The translations under genes were made by a program, and so were the position numbers. From positions 1-61,790 of the forward strand of contig NZ_LQQC01000011.1 in the NCBI RefSeq assembly GCF_001584615.1: DNA of 61,790 nucleotides. The letters are read 5' to 3'. Source of the stretch: Brevibacterium ravenspurgense (lineage in GTDB: Bacteria > Actinomycetota > Actinomycetes > Actinomycetales > Brevibacteriaceae). A model generated the notes under the pieces. That model ran no database searches and was not told the DNA's origin. It saw only the letters and a list, made by a program, of their open reading frames with translations. Each line of letters starts with the position of its first letter. The first letter of the stretch is position 1. Positions 7,706 through 17,390 of this stretch are shown here, piece after piece.

Positions 7706-8629
7706 ATGTCTCGTACGAAGAACCCAGCCAAGGGCGTTGTCGTAGCCCTCCTCGGCGCGCTTTTGGCCGCGCTTCTGATCATCCACGAACTCATCCCGAC
7801 GACCAACGGGCTTGCCCTCATCGTCGAATCGGCCCTGCCCTGGACGTGGGTGCTGCTCGTCCTGCTGCTGCTCTTGGCGCTCATCCGACTGTCGCCGCTG
7901 TCGATCATCGGCGTGCTCATTCCCGCCCTGGTGTGGGGTGTGATGTTTGGGCCCTACCTCAAGCCGGCATCTGATGACCGTGACGCCGACCTCATCGTGG
8001 CCACACACAATGTGGGTGCGCGCCTGCCGCAGCCGACTGCGACGGCACGGGCCATCATCGATCAGAAACCGGATGTTGTCGTCATCCAGGAGATCGAATC
8101 CCTGTCGGGCAAGATCATCAAAAAAGAACTCGACAAGTCGTTTGCACACACGCAGGTTGCCGACACGGTCGGCGTGTGGTCACGCTGGCCGCTGACGCAG
8201 AAGCAGAACATCGACCTGGGTCTGCAGTGGCCGCGGGCATTTGAAACCACTGTGAAAAGCGATCACGGCGATGTGAAGCTGTACGCGGTGCACGTGCCGT
8301 CCGTTCGCCCCGGTGTTGAGACTCTGCGCAATTCAGCGCTGCAGAAGCTTTCCTCGGCCGTGAAACAGGAAGACGCCGAACACCTGATTGTGGCCGGCGA
8401 CTTCAACGCGGTGCAGACTGACCGCTACTTCAAAGACCTCGATGAACAACTGGTCGACAGCCGCAAGGCCGTCGGCGGCGGCTTCGGCTTCACGTGGCCG
8501 GCACAGTTCCCCGCGGTGCGGCTGGACCACATCATGGTCCGCGGACTCGATCCCGTCTACGACACCGTCATGGACCGCGGAACCTCAGACCACCGCGCGA
8601 TCATTGCTGGGCTGAACCTGACGCAGTAG
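7706..8629 (+). CDS. Membrane-anchored endonuclease/exonuclease/phosphatase family protein
   Basis: The 307-residue protein starts with three hydrophobic segments (about residues 10-30, 35-58 and 60-85), then an extracytoplasmic EEP (DNase I-like) domain. Catalytic motifs are VIQEIESL (metal-binding Glu), VAGDFNAVQ, RLDHIMVRG and SDHRAIIAGL. The fold cleaves phosphodiesters or phosphomonoesters of nucleic acids, lipids or nucleotides; the substrate is not evident. It is convergent with the MarP-like gene, only 22 nt away, and stands alone. Confidence 0.82.
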   Translation: MSRTKNPAKGVVVALLGALLAALLIIHELIPTTNGLALIVESALPWTWVLLVLLLLLALIRLSPLSIIGVLIPALVWGVMFGPYLKPASDDRDADLIVATHNVGARLPQPTATARAIIDQKPDVVVIQEIESLSGKIIKKELDKSFAHTQVADTVGVWSRWPLTQKQNIDLGLQWPRAFETTVKSDHGDVKLYAVHVPSVRPGVETLRNSALQKLSSAVKQEDAEHLIVAGDFNAVQTDRYFKDLDEQLVDSRKAVGGGFGFTWPAQFPAVRLDHIMVRGLDPVYDTVMDRGTSDHRAIIAGLNLTQ

Positions 8630-8651
8630 CTTCGGTGTTGCCGCGGGAGTT

Positions 8652-9836
8652 TCAGTTCTTCGCGGTGCACTTGCCGGTGGGCACCAGCCCCCGCGTACCC
8701 TCTGCTGCTTTCAGCGTCGGCATGATCTCCTTGAGCGTGAGCGCATAGCCAGTCGCATCGTCGTTCTGCGACTTCGCAAAGACCATGCCCGATACTCGGC
8801 CGTTTGCCGCGATCAGAGGGCCTCCCGAGTTTCCTGGTCGCACATCAGCGCGCAGCGAATACACCTTGCGGATGGCTTTCTTTTCGCCGTAGATGTCTTT
8901 GCCTTCGGCCACGACCCTTTCGCGGACCCTCGACGGTGAAATCGTGTATGGCCCGTGTTCCGGGAAGCCCACGACAACGGAGTCAGCTCCCACAGCCAAG
9001 TCCTCGCCGCGCTGCATAGCCGGGGCTTTCAAGCTGGGGACATAGAGGACGGCAACGTCGATCGTGGGGTTGAAGCCCACCACCTGCGCCGGCAGGGCCT
9101 GCCCCTTGCCGGCAACCTGCACGGAAATCTGCTGAGCTCCCGCAATAACGTGGGCGTTCGTAGCCACATAGCGGTCGGAGTACACCCAACCAGTGCCCTC
9201 CGATGCGGAGTTGCACGCGGGTGCCTGGGCGGTGATCTTCACAACCGACTGGGCCGCTTCTTTGCCGACGGCCACCATTTCCGGGTTCGGTGCGTCGACT
9301 TCGCGGATCTGCTCTTTCTGTCCGCTGAAAACATCCGGGAAGCCGTTGAAGCGCAGCGCTTCGCCCAAGGCACCGAGTGCCTGTGAGGACGGTACGGGTG
9401 CAGCCCCGTCGAGGGCGCGCACAATCACCGAATCGGCGGCCCACTGGTTAGGTTCGATGAGCGATGTTGTGCGCACCCACCCGGCACTGACCCACACCAG
9501 CAGGCAGAAGACCACAACACCACTGATGGCGCCGCCGATGGCGTCAACGAGCCTGCCAGCGGCCGAACGGATGCGATCGCGCAGCACCCGCCCCCACGAA
9601 GCTCCGATCGCTGCCCCGATAAGACCCAGCACAAAGGGAACGGCAAAAGCGCCGGTCGGTCCGATCACATCGAGAAGCTCGTTCGCCCCGGCCAGTTTCA
9701 TGCCGGCGAGCACTCCCCTGCCGATAAGCAGTCCGAGCGCAAACCCGATGAGCGCCCCAACAGTGGGGCTGAGACCGCGGATCCACCCCATCGCCAGAGA
9801 CGACAGGGCGATGATCCCCAGCACCAGGTCGATCAT
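8652..9836 (-). CDS. MarP-like membrane serine protease
   Basis: The 394-residue protein has four N-terminal transmembrane helices (CvpA/colicin V production-like, residues 1-125), then an extracytoplasmic trypsin-like domain. The catalytic triad is H229 (YVATNAHVIAG), D260 (NPTIDVAVL) and S337 (RPGNSGGPL). Cys208 and Cys390 sit where the disulfide of Mycobacterium tuberculosis MarP lies. MarP-type proteases act in the periplasm in acid and oxidative stress tolerance and cell-wall maintenance. The start ATG overlaps the end of the PrsW gene, so the two are translationally coupled. Confidence 0.85.
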   Translation of the reverse strand: MIDLVLGIIALSSLAMGWIRGLSPTVGALIGFALGLLIGRGVLAGMKLAGANELLDVIGPTGAFAVPFVLGLIGAAIGASWGRVLRDRIRSAAGRLVDAIGGAISGVVVFCLLVWVSAGWVRTTSLIEPNQWAADSVIVRALDGAAPVPSSQALGALGEALRFNGFPDVFSGQKEQIREVDAPNPEMVAVGKEAAQSVVKITAQAPACNSASEGTGWVYSDRYVATNAHVIAGAQQISVQVAGKGQALPAQVVGFNPTIDVAVLYVPSLKAPAMQRGEDLAVGADSVVVGFPEHGPYTISPSRVRERVVAEGKDIYGEKKAIRKVYSLRADVRPGNSGGPLIAANGRVSGMVFAKSQNDDATGYALTLKEIMPTLKAAEGTRGLVPTGKCTAKN

Positions 9837-11155
9837 CAGTATGCGCCGGGATAGTGCGCCTGGTAGCTGTGCGCACTGTTGACGCTGTTCATCAGCTGTG
9901 TGCGCTGTGTGGCGAAGTCCGTGAGCAGCTTCTTTTCACGTTCGCGTTCAACCTCACCGCCAGCGTGGACGTTGATGCGCTGGCGGGCGTTGGCCAGATT
10001 GATAGTCGTGCGGACCATCTTCTTGAAGGTGTCGGCACCCCCGTGATAGCCGGCCGCCCACCGCTTGCCCTGACTGCGGCCTCGCCACGTGCCGAACGTG
10101 TCGACCTCGGCCGGTGTCAGCCAGCCCGCCTGCCTGTATTCATCGAGCATGGCGCGGTCCTTGCGCACTTCGAGCCACCGCAGGACAAAAGCGAGGCTGT
10201 ACCAGATGACGGCGTATACCAAGGCCAGTCCGACGATGATGAGCAGGCCGAGGATGCCCAATCCACCCACAGCTCCGGCCATGAAGTTCCAGAGGGCGTG
10301 CAGGAAGGTTCCCACGGACCATCCCAGCGGCCACGCCAGAATCGCAGCCCACCACTGCCAGCGAGCTGCGGCAAAGCCGATGACAACACCGGCCACGGCT
10401 GTGAACAGCGAGTGGCTCAGCGGCGACACGATGCCGCGCAGCACGAAGGTGATGGCCAGACCCACAAACTGTCCTTCGTCAAAGGACCCCGACAGGTACT
10501 GCAGATTTTCGGTGAACGCGAAGCCCGCACCGACCAGCGAACCGTAGATGAAGCCGTCGAGAGGACCCGTGAAGTGTCGGCGTGCGGCCAGGGCGAACAC
10601 CGCGAGGAAAATGCCCTTGGCGCCTTCTTCGATGGGCGGGGCTCCGAGCACTGGGTACAGGAGGTCAAAAAGACTCTGTGAGCTGTCGAAGCCGATGACC
10701 AGGGTCGAACCCAAGAATCCCAAGGTCTGCACCACAATGGTGAAGACGATCGCCATGACTGCACCCCACAGCAGCGGCAGAACCAGCCACACGGGGTTGC
10801 GCTTCTTCCACCGGTTGAACCACAGGACTACCAGGAAGATGAACGCCATGGGCACCAGCGACAGCAGGACGATGAGAATGCCCAAGCCATTGAACGTCAG
10901 CGACTGAAACAGGATGATGAGCAGGAGCCCGAAGCCCAACAGCCCGATGGCAATGGACGCGAGGATGATTCGGACGAGCTCTCCGGTCGAGCCGTCTGGG
11001 CGCGACACGGTTGGGTAGGCAATTCTCGAGGCGCCGGTGAGCTGCCCGGATGGGGCCTGTTGGATTGGCCCGGTTGATGGCGCGTACCAGGCTGGGCGCG
11101 AAGGACCGCCGTGCGGGTATTGCTGACTGTAGCTGCTGTGTGGGTGCTGCGTCAT
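9836..11155 (-). CDS. PrsW-family intramembrane metalloprotease
   Basis: The PrsW/RseP-like membrane protease has the signature PIEEGAKGIF (EExxxK-type), GAGFAFTENLQYL and HSLFTAVAGVV, which supply the metal and active-site residues. About eight transmembrane segments span residues 60-345. A Pro/Ser/Gln-rich N-terminus and a charged C-terminal tail (~100 residues, RTTINLANARQRINV) flank the membrane domain. PrsW in Bacillus cleaves an anti-sigma factor; here the partner is unknown, but pairing with the MarP-like protease points to envelope stress proteolysis. I chose the ATG at 11155; the frame stays open to a GTG at 11206. Confidence 0.83.
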   Translation of the reverse strand: MTQHPHSSYSQQYPHGGPSRPAWYAPSTGPIQQAPSGQLTGASRIAYPTVSRPDGSTGELVRIILASIAIGLLGFGLLLIILFQSLTFNGLGILIVLLSLVPMAFIFLVVLWFNRWKKRNPVWLVLPLLWGAVMAIVFTIVVQTLGFLGSTLVIGFDSSQSLFDLLYPVLGAPPIEEGAKGIFLAVFALAARRHFTGPLDGFIYGSLVGAGFAFTENLQYLSGSFDEGQFVGLAITFVLRGIVSPLSHSLFTAVAGVVIGFAAARWQWWAAILAWPLGWSVGTFLHALWNFMAGAVGGLGILGLLIIVGLALVYAVIWYSLAFVLRWLEVRKDRAMLDEYRQAGWLTPAEVDTFGTWRGRSQGKRWAAGYHGGADTFKKMVRTTINLANARQRINVHAGGEVEREREKKLLTDFATQRTQLMNSVNSAHSYQAHYPGAY

Positions 11156-11259
11156 AGTCGCCGTTCGTGTGAGCTTCCGTTGCGTATCGCATACATGATT
11201 CCACACCCCGGTGACACTATGGCTTATCTCAGCTGTGAAGCCCCGCAGACTGATGCTGG

Positions 11260-11304
11260 AAAACGCTGAAGCCCCCCGCAGTGGCTGCGGGGGGGGGCTT
11301 CAGC
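11260..11304 (-). terminator. Terminator of mqo
   Basis: GCTGAAG and its complement close a long GC stem (11265-11280 with 11286-11304) that includes a run of nine G on the plus strand, producing a small bulge. On the minus strand it is followed by TTTT (11260-11263). Confidence 0.8.
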
Positions 11305-11345
11305 GTGCAGGGCTTCAGTCAGTGCGGACTTGAGCTCTGTCGATG

Positions 11346-12863
11346 TCAGTCGACGTTGATCTGCAGGGTCCGGTTGGTGTACTCGGTGAGTTCGTCGAGC
11401 AGCGTTTCGTCTTCGTGCAGCGTGCGGCCGAAGGACGGGACCATCTTTTCGAGCTTGGGCTTCCAGCCTTCGAACTGACGCGGGAAGCAGCGTTCGAACA
11501 GCTTGAGCATGATCGATGGGGCGGTCGATGCACCGGGCGAAGCACCCAGCAGAGCTGCAACGGAACCGTCAGCCGACGCAACGGTTTCGGTGCCGAAGCC
11601 CAGCATGCCCTTGCCGTTGGCGTCCTTCTTCATGACCTGGACGCGCTGACCGGCGTGGATGAGCTCCCACTGGCTGGGGTCGACTTCTGGAGTGAATTCG
11701 CCCAGAGCCTCGAAGCGGTCCTTCTTCGTGGAAGCCAGCTGGCTCATGAGGTAGGTCACGAGGTCGAAGTTGTCCTTGGCCACGTTGAGCATGACCGGGA
11801 GGTTGCCCGGGCGAACCGAGCGCGGAAGGTCAAGGAACGAACCGGTCTTGAGGAACTTCGGCGAGAATCCGGCGTAGGGACCGAACATCAGGTATTCCTT
11901 GCCGGAAATGACGCGGGTGTCCAGGTGCGGGACCGACATCGGCGGAGCACCGGTTGCGGCCTGGCCGTACACCTTGGCGTGGTGGCGTGCCACCAGTTCG
12001 GGGTTCGAGCTGCGCAGGAACAGACCCGAAATGGGGAATCCGCCGTAGCCGTTGGCTTCCGGAATGCCGGTCTTCTGCAGCAGCGGGAGCGCGTGGCCGC
12101 CGGCGCCGATGAACACGAACTTGGCATCAACGTCGAAGGATTCGGCGGCCGCGGTGTTCTTCACCGACACGCGCCAGCCGTTTCCGCTGCGGTTGAGGTC
12201 CGTGACTTCGTGGCCGGTGCGGACCTCAACGCCGTTGTCGGCGAGGTTGGCCAGCATCTGGCGGGTGAGCGAACCGAAGTCGACGTCGGTTCCGCTGGTC
12301 ACGCGCGACAGGCCGTTGACCTGTCCCGGGCCGCGGTTTTCGAACATGAGGGGCAGCCACTCAGCCTGCGTGGCGGGGTCGTCGGTGAACTCCATGTCCT
12401 TGAACAGGGGGTTCTTAACCATGGCTTCGCGGCGAGCGCGAATGTAGTCGCGGCCGGATTCTCCGCGGCCGTAGGACACGTGCGGAACCTGGTTGATGAA
12501 GGTGCCGGGTTCGCCGACGATGCCTTCGTCAACGAGGTAGCTCCAGAACTGGCGGGAGACCTGGAACTGTTCGTTGATGTTGACGGCCTTGGCGATGTCG
12601 ATGTTGCCGTTCTTGTCGGCCGGCGAGTAGTTGAGCTCGCACAGGGCCGCGTGGCCGGTGCCCGCGTTGTTCCAGGCGTCAGAGCTTTCGCGTGCGACAT
12701 AGTCGGTGCGCTCGTAGACGCGGATTGTCCAGTCGGGCTGAAGTTCGTGCAGCAGGGTGCCGAGCGTTGCGCTCATGATGCCCCCGCCGATCAGGACGAC
12801 GTCAGCGTTTTCTTTGATACTCAAAGTCAGCATCCCCGTTCGGCTGTGTAGTAGATACTCCAC
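11346..12863 (-). CDS. mqo: Malate:quinone oxidoreductase
   Basis: This peripheral membrane FAD enzyme oxidises malate to oxaloacetate and reduces quinone (TCA cycle). The 505-residue protein has the Rossmann FAD site DVVLIGGGIMSATLG, YERTDYVARESSDAWNNAGTG, FVFIGAGGHALPLLQ, FPISGLFLRSSNPE and a C-terminal GASPGASTAPSIML. The GTG start at 12863 has AGGAG 10 nt upstream; the internal ATG at 12833 has no properly spaced ribosome-binding site. It is monocistronic with its own terminator. The presence of pckG at 21344 fits an oxaloacetate/PEP node built on Mqo. Confidence 0.95.
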   Translation of the reverse strand: MEYLLHSRTGMLTLSIKENADVVLIGGGIMSATLGTLLHELQPDWTIRVYERTDYVARESSDAWNNAGTGHAALCELNYSPADKNGNIDIAKAVNINEQFQVSRQFWSYLVDEGIVGEPGTFINQVPHVSYGRGESGRDYIRARREAMVKNPLFKDMEFTDDPATQAEWLPLMFENRGPGQVNGLSRVTSGTDVDFGSLTRQMLANLADNGVEVRTGHEVTDLNRSGNGWRVSVKNTAAAESFDVDAKFVFIGAGGHALPLLQKTGIPEANGYGGFPISGLFLRSSNPELVARHHAKVYGQAATGAPPMSVPHLDTRVISGKEYLMFGPYAGFSPKFLKTGSFLDLPRSVRPGNLPVMLNVAKDNFDLVTYLMSQLASTKKDRFEALGEFTPEVDPSQWELIHAGQRVQVMKKDANGKGMLGFGTETVASADGSVAALLGASPGASTAPSIMLKLFERCFPRQFEGWKPKLEKMVPSFGRTLHEDETLLDELTEYTNRTLQINVD

Positions 12864-13016
12864 TCAAACTCTACTCCTGTGCACACGGCGGTGCCTCCCA
12901 GGGTCACCGCAGGCCGAGCCCTTGAAAACACCCCGCCGACTTGTGTGCTTGAGCCTGTGGATGAAATCGACGATGTCCACAGCCTGTCTCAGGCGTAGAG
13001 AAGCCGACGGCGGCGC

Positions 13017-14480
13017 GTGTCTGATGTGGCTATGAAAAATCTATTGACAGCGCTGAAGACAAGCGCACTCATCATTCTGACCGCCATCATGGCGTTCGCG
13101 GTTTCAGGACCAGCGGCCGCCGACGACGACTTCTACGGCCCCGGCCTGTGGCACAAAGAAGGGGTGCACAAGACCTTCTACGGCGCCTATCTCACGATCG
13201 ACGGCAAACCGTCCTACTGTCTCGATGCGGGGCTTCCCTCACCCAGGCCACAGCACTTCAAGGGGGCTGAGCCAACATCGGTGCGCACACCGCAGACAGC
13301 CTGGCTGCTGGCGGAATACGCGGACTCGAAGGACAGCAGCCGGCAGGCGGCTCTGTCGGCGTTCGTCAAACTCGACAAGGCACTGCCCCACCGACACACC
13401 ATGAAGGTGCGCACGCCGAAAGAGCTCGGCAAGAAATTCGCAAAAGCCGCGGACATGTTCACCCAGATGCGCAAGGACGCCAAAGACTTCGCAGGCCCGT
13501 ACACTCTGACCCTTGCGCTTAAACACCGCGACGGGAAGGTATTCGCCACTCCGACACTGACCTCGGCTGCGGGGAAGGAACTGGACTGGCCGGTGGATGT
13601 TGTCATGACCGGCGGCAGCGAAGATCTCCGCACGCAGGTGCCGGCCGGCACGGAAGTATCTGTCTCTGCACCACCCGGCGCGCTGGTGTCTGTCGAAGCC
13701 ACAGCCGCGGGGCTGCCGAGCACAGATGTTCTGGTGTACAAGCCCACTGACGGCAAGCGAGTTCAGAACGTCACCACGGGTATTCCCGCGAAAGTCACCG
13801 CTAAGGCAACCGCGAACACGCAGCTGCCCTTTGCACCGACTGCCGAAACAACTGCCGAGGTTTCCTCTGACGGGAGCATCACAGACACCGTCAACATCAC
13901 CGGCGCCCCGCCGAACTCAACACTGTCCGTGATCGCGCGGGCCTACCATTCGGACTCCGAGCCCGTGCAGAGTGCGGAACCACAGGGAACACTGGTCGAC
14001 GAACAAGAACTCACGGCACGCATTGACGGCGACGGAAAGGCTCAGCTGACAACCGAAGCCGTGGAGGGCAAACCCGGCTGGACCACGTGGACCGTCGAAA
14101 TCCTTGAAAGCGAAAGGTCAGACGGCTGGGTGTCCGACTGGGGCATCCCGGAAGAAACCGTCTACTGGGAAGAACCGCCGGAACCGACTCCCCCGCCGAA
14201 AGAGCCCACGCCGTCTGAAGAGCCGACACCGTCTGACACACCCACACCGGAAGAATCCCCAACGCCGAAAGAAACTTCCTCGGCCCCAACGGAACAGCCG
14301 GAACCGAAGCCCGAGTCCACGCCGGAAGCCGGAGGCGAAGAAACCCCCACACCACAGGAGCCGAAGCAAGCCGAAACGCTGCCCCGCACGGGTGCGGACT
14401 GGCGGGTTGGCGCCGGAATGGGGCTGGTCCTGCTGGGAATCGGCGCGGCAGCGGTGGGCTTCACCCGGAAGCGAAGCTGA
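13017..14480 (+). CDS. LPRTG-anchored surface protein with putative thioester domain
   Basis: This is a sortase substrate of 487 residues. A signal peptide (about residues 6-36, cleaved near GPAAA-DDD) is followed by a domain with PSYCLDAGLPSP and, about 40 residues later, RQAALSAFVKLD. This Cys...Gln arrangement resembles Gram-positive thioester domains (YCxD and QAAxW-type motifs) that form a Cys-Gln bond and bind host or partner surfaces covalently. Two beta-rich, Ig-like segments follow, then a Pro/Glu/Thr wall-spanning stretch (PPEPTPPPKEPTPSEEPTP), the sorting signal LPRTGA, a hydrophobic helix and the tail RKRS. Starts at GTG 13017 or ATG 13032 are both possible. No sortase is in the window. 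The thioester call is inference. Confidence 0.78.
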   Translation: MSDVAMKNLLTALKTSALIILTAIMAFAVSGPAAADDDFYGPGLWHKEGVHKTFYGAYLTIDGKPSYCLDAGLPSPRPQHFKGAEPTSVRTPQTAWLLAEYADSKDSSRQAALSAFVKLDKALPHRHTMKVRTPKELGKKFAKAADMFTQMRKDAKDFAGPYTLTLALKHRDGKVFATPTLTSAAGKELDWPVDVVMTGGSEDLRTQVPAGTEVSVSAPPGALVSVEATAAGLPSTDVLVYKPTDGKRVQNVTTGIPAKVTAKATANTQLPFAPTAETTAEVSSDGSITDTVNITGAPPNSTLSVIARAYHSDSEPVQSAEPQGTLVDEQELTARIDGDGKAQLTTEAVEGKPGWTTWTVEILESERSDGWVSDWGIPEETVYWEEPPEPTPPPKEPTPSEEPTPSDTPTPEESPTPKETSSAPTEQPEPKPESTPEAGGEETPTPQEPKQAETLPRTGADWRVGAGMGLVLLGIGAAAVGFTRKRS

Positions 14481-14532
14481 TTGCACAGCGCGTTAAAGCA
14501 GAACGCACACTGAATCTGCACTGGCAGCACGA

Positions 14533-14562
14533 GGGGGTGGACAGCACCAGCTGTCCACCCCC
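14533..14562. terminator. Bidirectional hairpin between the surface protein and acetoacetyl-CoA synthetase genes
   Basis: GGGGGTGGACAG (14533-14544) pairs perfectly with CTGTCCACCCCC (14551-14562) around a 6-nt loop, between convergent genes. No clear T-tract on either strand. Confidence 0.55.
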
Positions 14563-14615
14563 GGGGGCCTAAGACCAGTACCGAAGATCCGGTGCCGAAC
14601 CTCAAATGCCCAATA

Positions 14616-16652
14616 TCAGTCCTTGCTGTCTGTCTCTTGGTCAGCCTCGCTCTGCGCAAAGCGGCTGGCAAAGTCCAAATACCAGTCGAGGATCTCGTTG
14701 TCAGCGGCAGCAGACCGGTTGACAACATCTGGCGACTGGCCCTGGAAAACCTTCTTGAGCGGCACCTCGAGAAGTTTGCCCGTGCGGGTCATGGGAACAC
14801 CGGGGGCGGCGATGATCTCGTCCGGTACGTGCCGCGGAGACACCTCGGAGCGGATCGTCTGCACAATCTGGGAGCGCAGCTGCTCATCAAGTTCCGTTCC
14901 CGGTGAGGTCACAACGAACAGCGGGAGGTAGTAGTCACCATCGCCGAGCTCGGCGCCGATCACCATGGACGCCTGCACACCCTCAACCCGGTTGACTGCA
15001 TTCGTGATGTCCGAAGAGCCCATGCGGATGCCGCCGCGGTTGATGGTCGAATCCGAACGACCGTGGATGACCCAGCGATCATCGGCGGAGCGCGTCACCC
15101 AGTCGCCGTGGCGCCACACGCCGGGGTACACATCGAAATAGGCGTCCCTGTACCGGCTGCCGTCAGGGTCGTTCCAGAACTTCACCGGCATTGACGGCAT
15201 CGACTCGGTCACCACGAACTCGGCGAGCTCATCCACAACAGAATTTCCGTGGGCGTCAAAAGCATCGGCGGCAACGCCCAGGTACGGTCCCTGCAGCTGA
15301 CCCAACACAACTGGGTCCAGCGGGTTCGAACCGATGAACGCGGTGCAGATATCGGTTCCACCGGAATCCGAGCCCACACGGATGTTGGGGGCCACGAACT
15401 CGTACGCCCACTTCCACGTTGAACCCGGCAGCGGTGAACCGGTCGACAGGATTGTCCGCAGGGATGACAGATCGTATTCGGCGCGCGGCTTCGCGCCGGC
15501 CTTCTCCATCATCTGCAGAACCGCGGCACCGGTCGCGAAATGGTTCGCCTTTTCCCGGCTGACGATCTCAAAGTGGCGCGAAGCCGAACCGGCCACCGGG
15601 GAACCGTCGTAGACGACGATCGCCGCGCCGGCACCAAGGCCGTTGACCAGGATGTTCCACATGATCCACGTGGGCGAGACAGCCGTGTAGGTCACGTACC
15701 CCGGCTCAAGTTCGCTGTGCAGAACACTCTTCGCCGCTTCTAGAACAATGCCGCCGTGACCGTGCACAATGCCCTTCGGCTTGCCCGTCGTGCCGGACGA
15801 AAAAACAACCCACAGGGGGTGCGAGAACTCCACGCGAGTGAATTCCGGTTTCTGCGGCTGAGCAGCAATGTCAGAGAAGACAGCGCTCGGCACACCCACC
15901 TCGGCAGCGTCAGCTTCGGGCAGGCGGTCACCCAGATTGTCGACCAGTACGTGCGCCTTGATGCTGGGCATCTGCTCCACTAGCGACGCCGCAGATGCAC
16001 GCAGATCAATCTGCTTGCCGTTGAACTTGTAGCCGTCAACGGTCAGCAGCACCTTCGGTTCAAGCTGCTGGAAGCGGTCCAGCACGCCCGCAGAACCGAA
16101 CTCCGCCCCGACAACCGACCAAATAGCTCCCACGGATGCACTGGCCAGCAGGCCGACAACCGTCTGGGGGATGTTCGGCAGCACGGCACAGACAACATCG
16201 CCTTCACCCACCCCTGATGACCGCAGCCACTCGGCGAGCGCACCGACCTGCCCCGCGAGCTCCGCCCAGGTCAGAGCTCGCCGGTTCAGATCTTCGTCCA
16301 AGCCGATGAGCGCCTCGTCATCCGGTGCGCTGTCAGCCCGGCGCAGCATGTTTTCGGCGTAGTTGATCTGGGAGCCCGCGTACCAACGGGCATCTGGCAT
16401 GGTGCCGGTGACCGCCGGACCGTCTGCGCGATCGCCGATGATGTCGAAGAACTCCCACACCGCGTCCCAGAAGTCGCCCAGGTTCTCGACCGACCAGGCG
16501 TGCAGCGAAGCGAAGTCACCCACCGGCACACTCCGTGTTTCAGCCAGCCACTCCTGGAACTCCCGTATTTTCGATGCGGCAATCCGCTCCGGTGAGGGCG
16601 TCCACAGAACGTCACCGGGTTCCGCCTGTTCAAAGTTCTCCGCAAGTGCCAT
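14616..16652 (-). CDS. Acetoacetyl-CoA synthetase
   Basis: It is an ATP-dependent acyl-CoA ligase (ANL superfamily) that activates acetoacetate, linking ketone bodies or PHB turnover to acetyl-CoA. The 678-residue length fits acetoacetate-CoA ligase (about 650-680) better than acetyl-CoA synthetase. N-terminal ACAS-like region: VGDFASLHAWSVEN and ARWYAGSQINYAENML. Core motifs: FSSGTTGKPKGIVHGHGG, GSDSGGTDICTAF, HGRSDSTINRGGIRMGSSD and the C-terminal TRTGKLLEVPLKKVFQG with the catalytic Lys. The start is preceded by AAAGGA. The pncA gene lies upstream on the same strand, about 120 nt away, so linkage is uncertain. Confidence 0.9.
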   Translation of the reverse strand: MALAENFEQAEPGDVLWTPSPERIAASKIREFQEWLAETRSVPVGDFASLHAWSVENLGDFWDAVWEFFDIIGDRADGPAVTGTMPDARWYAGSQINYAENMLRRADSAPDDEALIGLDEDLNRRALTWAELAGQVGALAEWLRSSGVGEGDVVCAVLPNIPQTVVGLLASASVGAIWSVVGAEFGSAGVLDRFQQLEPKVLLTVDGYKFNGKQIDLRASAASLVEQMPSIKAHVLVDNLGDRLPEADAAEVGVPSAVFSDIAAQPQKPEFTRVEFSHPLWVVFSSGTTGKPKGIVHGHGGIVLEAAKSVLHSELEPGYVTYTAVSPTWIMWNILVNGLGAGAAIVVYDGSPVAGSASRHFEIVSREKANHFATGAAVLQMMEKAGAKPRAEYDLSSLRTILSTGSPLPGSTWKWAYEFVAPNIRVGSDSGGTDICTAFIGSNPLDPVVLGQLQGPYLGVAADAFDAHGNSVVDELAEFVVTESMPSMPVKFWNDPDGSRYRDAYFDVYPGVWRHGDWVTRSADDRWVIHGRSDSTINRGGIRMGSSDITNAVNRVEGVQASMVIGAELGDGDYYLPLFVVTSPGTELDEQLRSQIVQTIRSEVSPRHVPDEIIAAPGVPMTRTGKLLEVPLKKVFQGQSPDVVNRSAAADNEILDWYLDFASRFAQSEADQETDSKD

Positions 16653-16775
16653 AGATGTCCTTTCTGCCGCGCTTCATTGCGCTGTGTGCTGCGGTGTGCG
16701 AAATGTTTCTGTGCGCCTCGTTTTGGGCCGGTCGGGCTGACCAGCCCAGAACGAAGCGCCCAGATCTGGTGAGTC

Positions 16776-17384
16776 TCAGTCCTCGGTGTCCCCGATGTCG
16801 TAGGCGGCGGCCTTTCCGTCGGTGCGCTGAACCGTGACGCCGTTGTCGGCGAGTTCTGCGAGCGCTTTGCGGCTGGTATCTGCAGCAACACCCGCGCACA
16901 GGTCTTCGAGCACTCGAACTTCGAAGCCTTCGTCCAATGCGCTCAGTGCTGTTGCGCGCACGCAGTAGTCGGTGGCGATGCCGCAGACGCTCACGTGTGT
17001 CACACCGCGTTCCCGCAGCCATTCGGCAAGTTCTGATTCGCCGTCTGCCTCTACACCGTCAAAACCGGAGTAGCCATCTGAGTACTGCCCCTTGAGGAAC
17101 TGGGCATCAACTGCCTCCAGCACCGGTTTGAGGGCCGGTGTGAACTGCGCACCCTCGGTGTCTGCCGCACAGTGCACGGGCCAGGTGGTTGTGAAGTTCG
17201 GTTCGGAAGAAAAGTGCGTGCCGGGATCGATGTGCCAATCCTGCGTGGTCACAACGAAGTCGTCAGGCCCCTCTTCCACGTAGTCGGCAATCGCTTCGGC
17301 TGCTGCCAGTCCCCCGTCAACACCGAGAGAACCGCCTTCACAGAAGTCATTCTGAACATCAACGATGATGAGTGCAGTTGTCAT
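16776..17384 (-). CDS. pncA: Nicotinamidase/pyrazinamidase
   Basis: It hydrolyses nicotinamide to nicotinate in NAD salvage and belongs to the isochorismatase-like fold. The catalytic triad is Asp in IIVDVQNDFCEGG, Lys in FLKGQYSDGYSGF and Cys in GIATDYCVRATA. Metal ligands appear in TTQDWHIDPGTHF (D, H, H). The frame could start two codons earlier at a GTG, but the ATG at 17384 has TAGACT ending 6 nt upstream, the leaderless pattern. Length is about 202 residues, normal for the family. Confidence 0.93.
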   Translation of the reverse strand: MTTALIIVDVQNDFCEGGSLGVDGGLAAAEAIADYVEEGPDDFVVTTQDWHIDPGTHFSSEPNFTTTWPVHCAADTEGAQFTPALKPVLEAVDAQFLKGQYSDGYSGFDGVEADGESELAEWLRERGVTHVSVCGIATDYCVRATALSALDEGFEVRVLEDLCAGVAADTSRKALAELADNGVTVQRTDGKAAAYDIGDTED

Positions 17385-17390
17385 GACCAC

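Noticed and set aside
11343..12851. 502-codon open frame opposite mqo
   Set aside because: Codon-bias shadow: no ribosome-binding site, no domain, and the minus-strand Mqo is unmistakable. The same applies to the 508-codon frame opposite pckG and the 628-codon frame opposite the MMPL gene.
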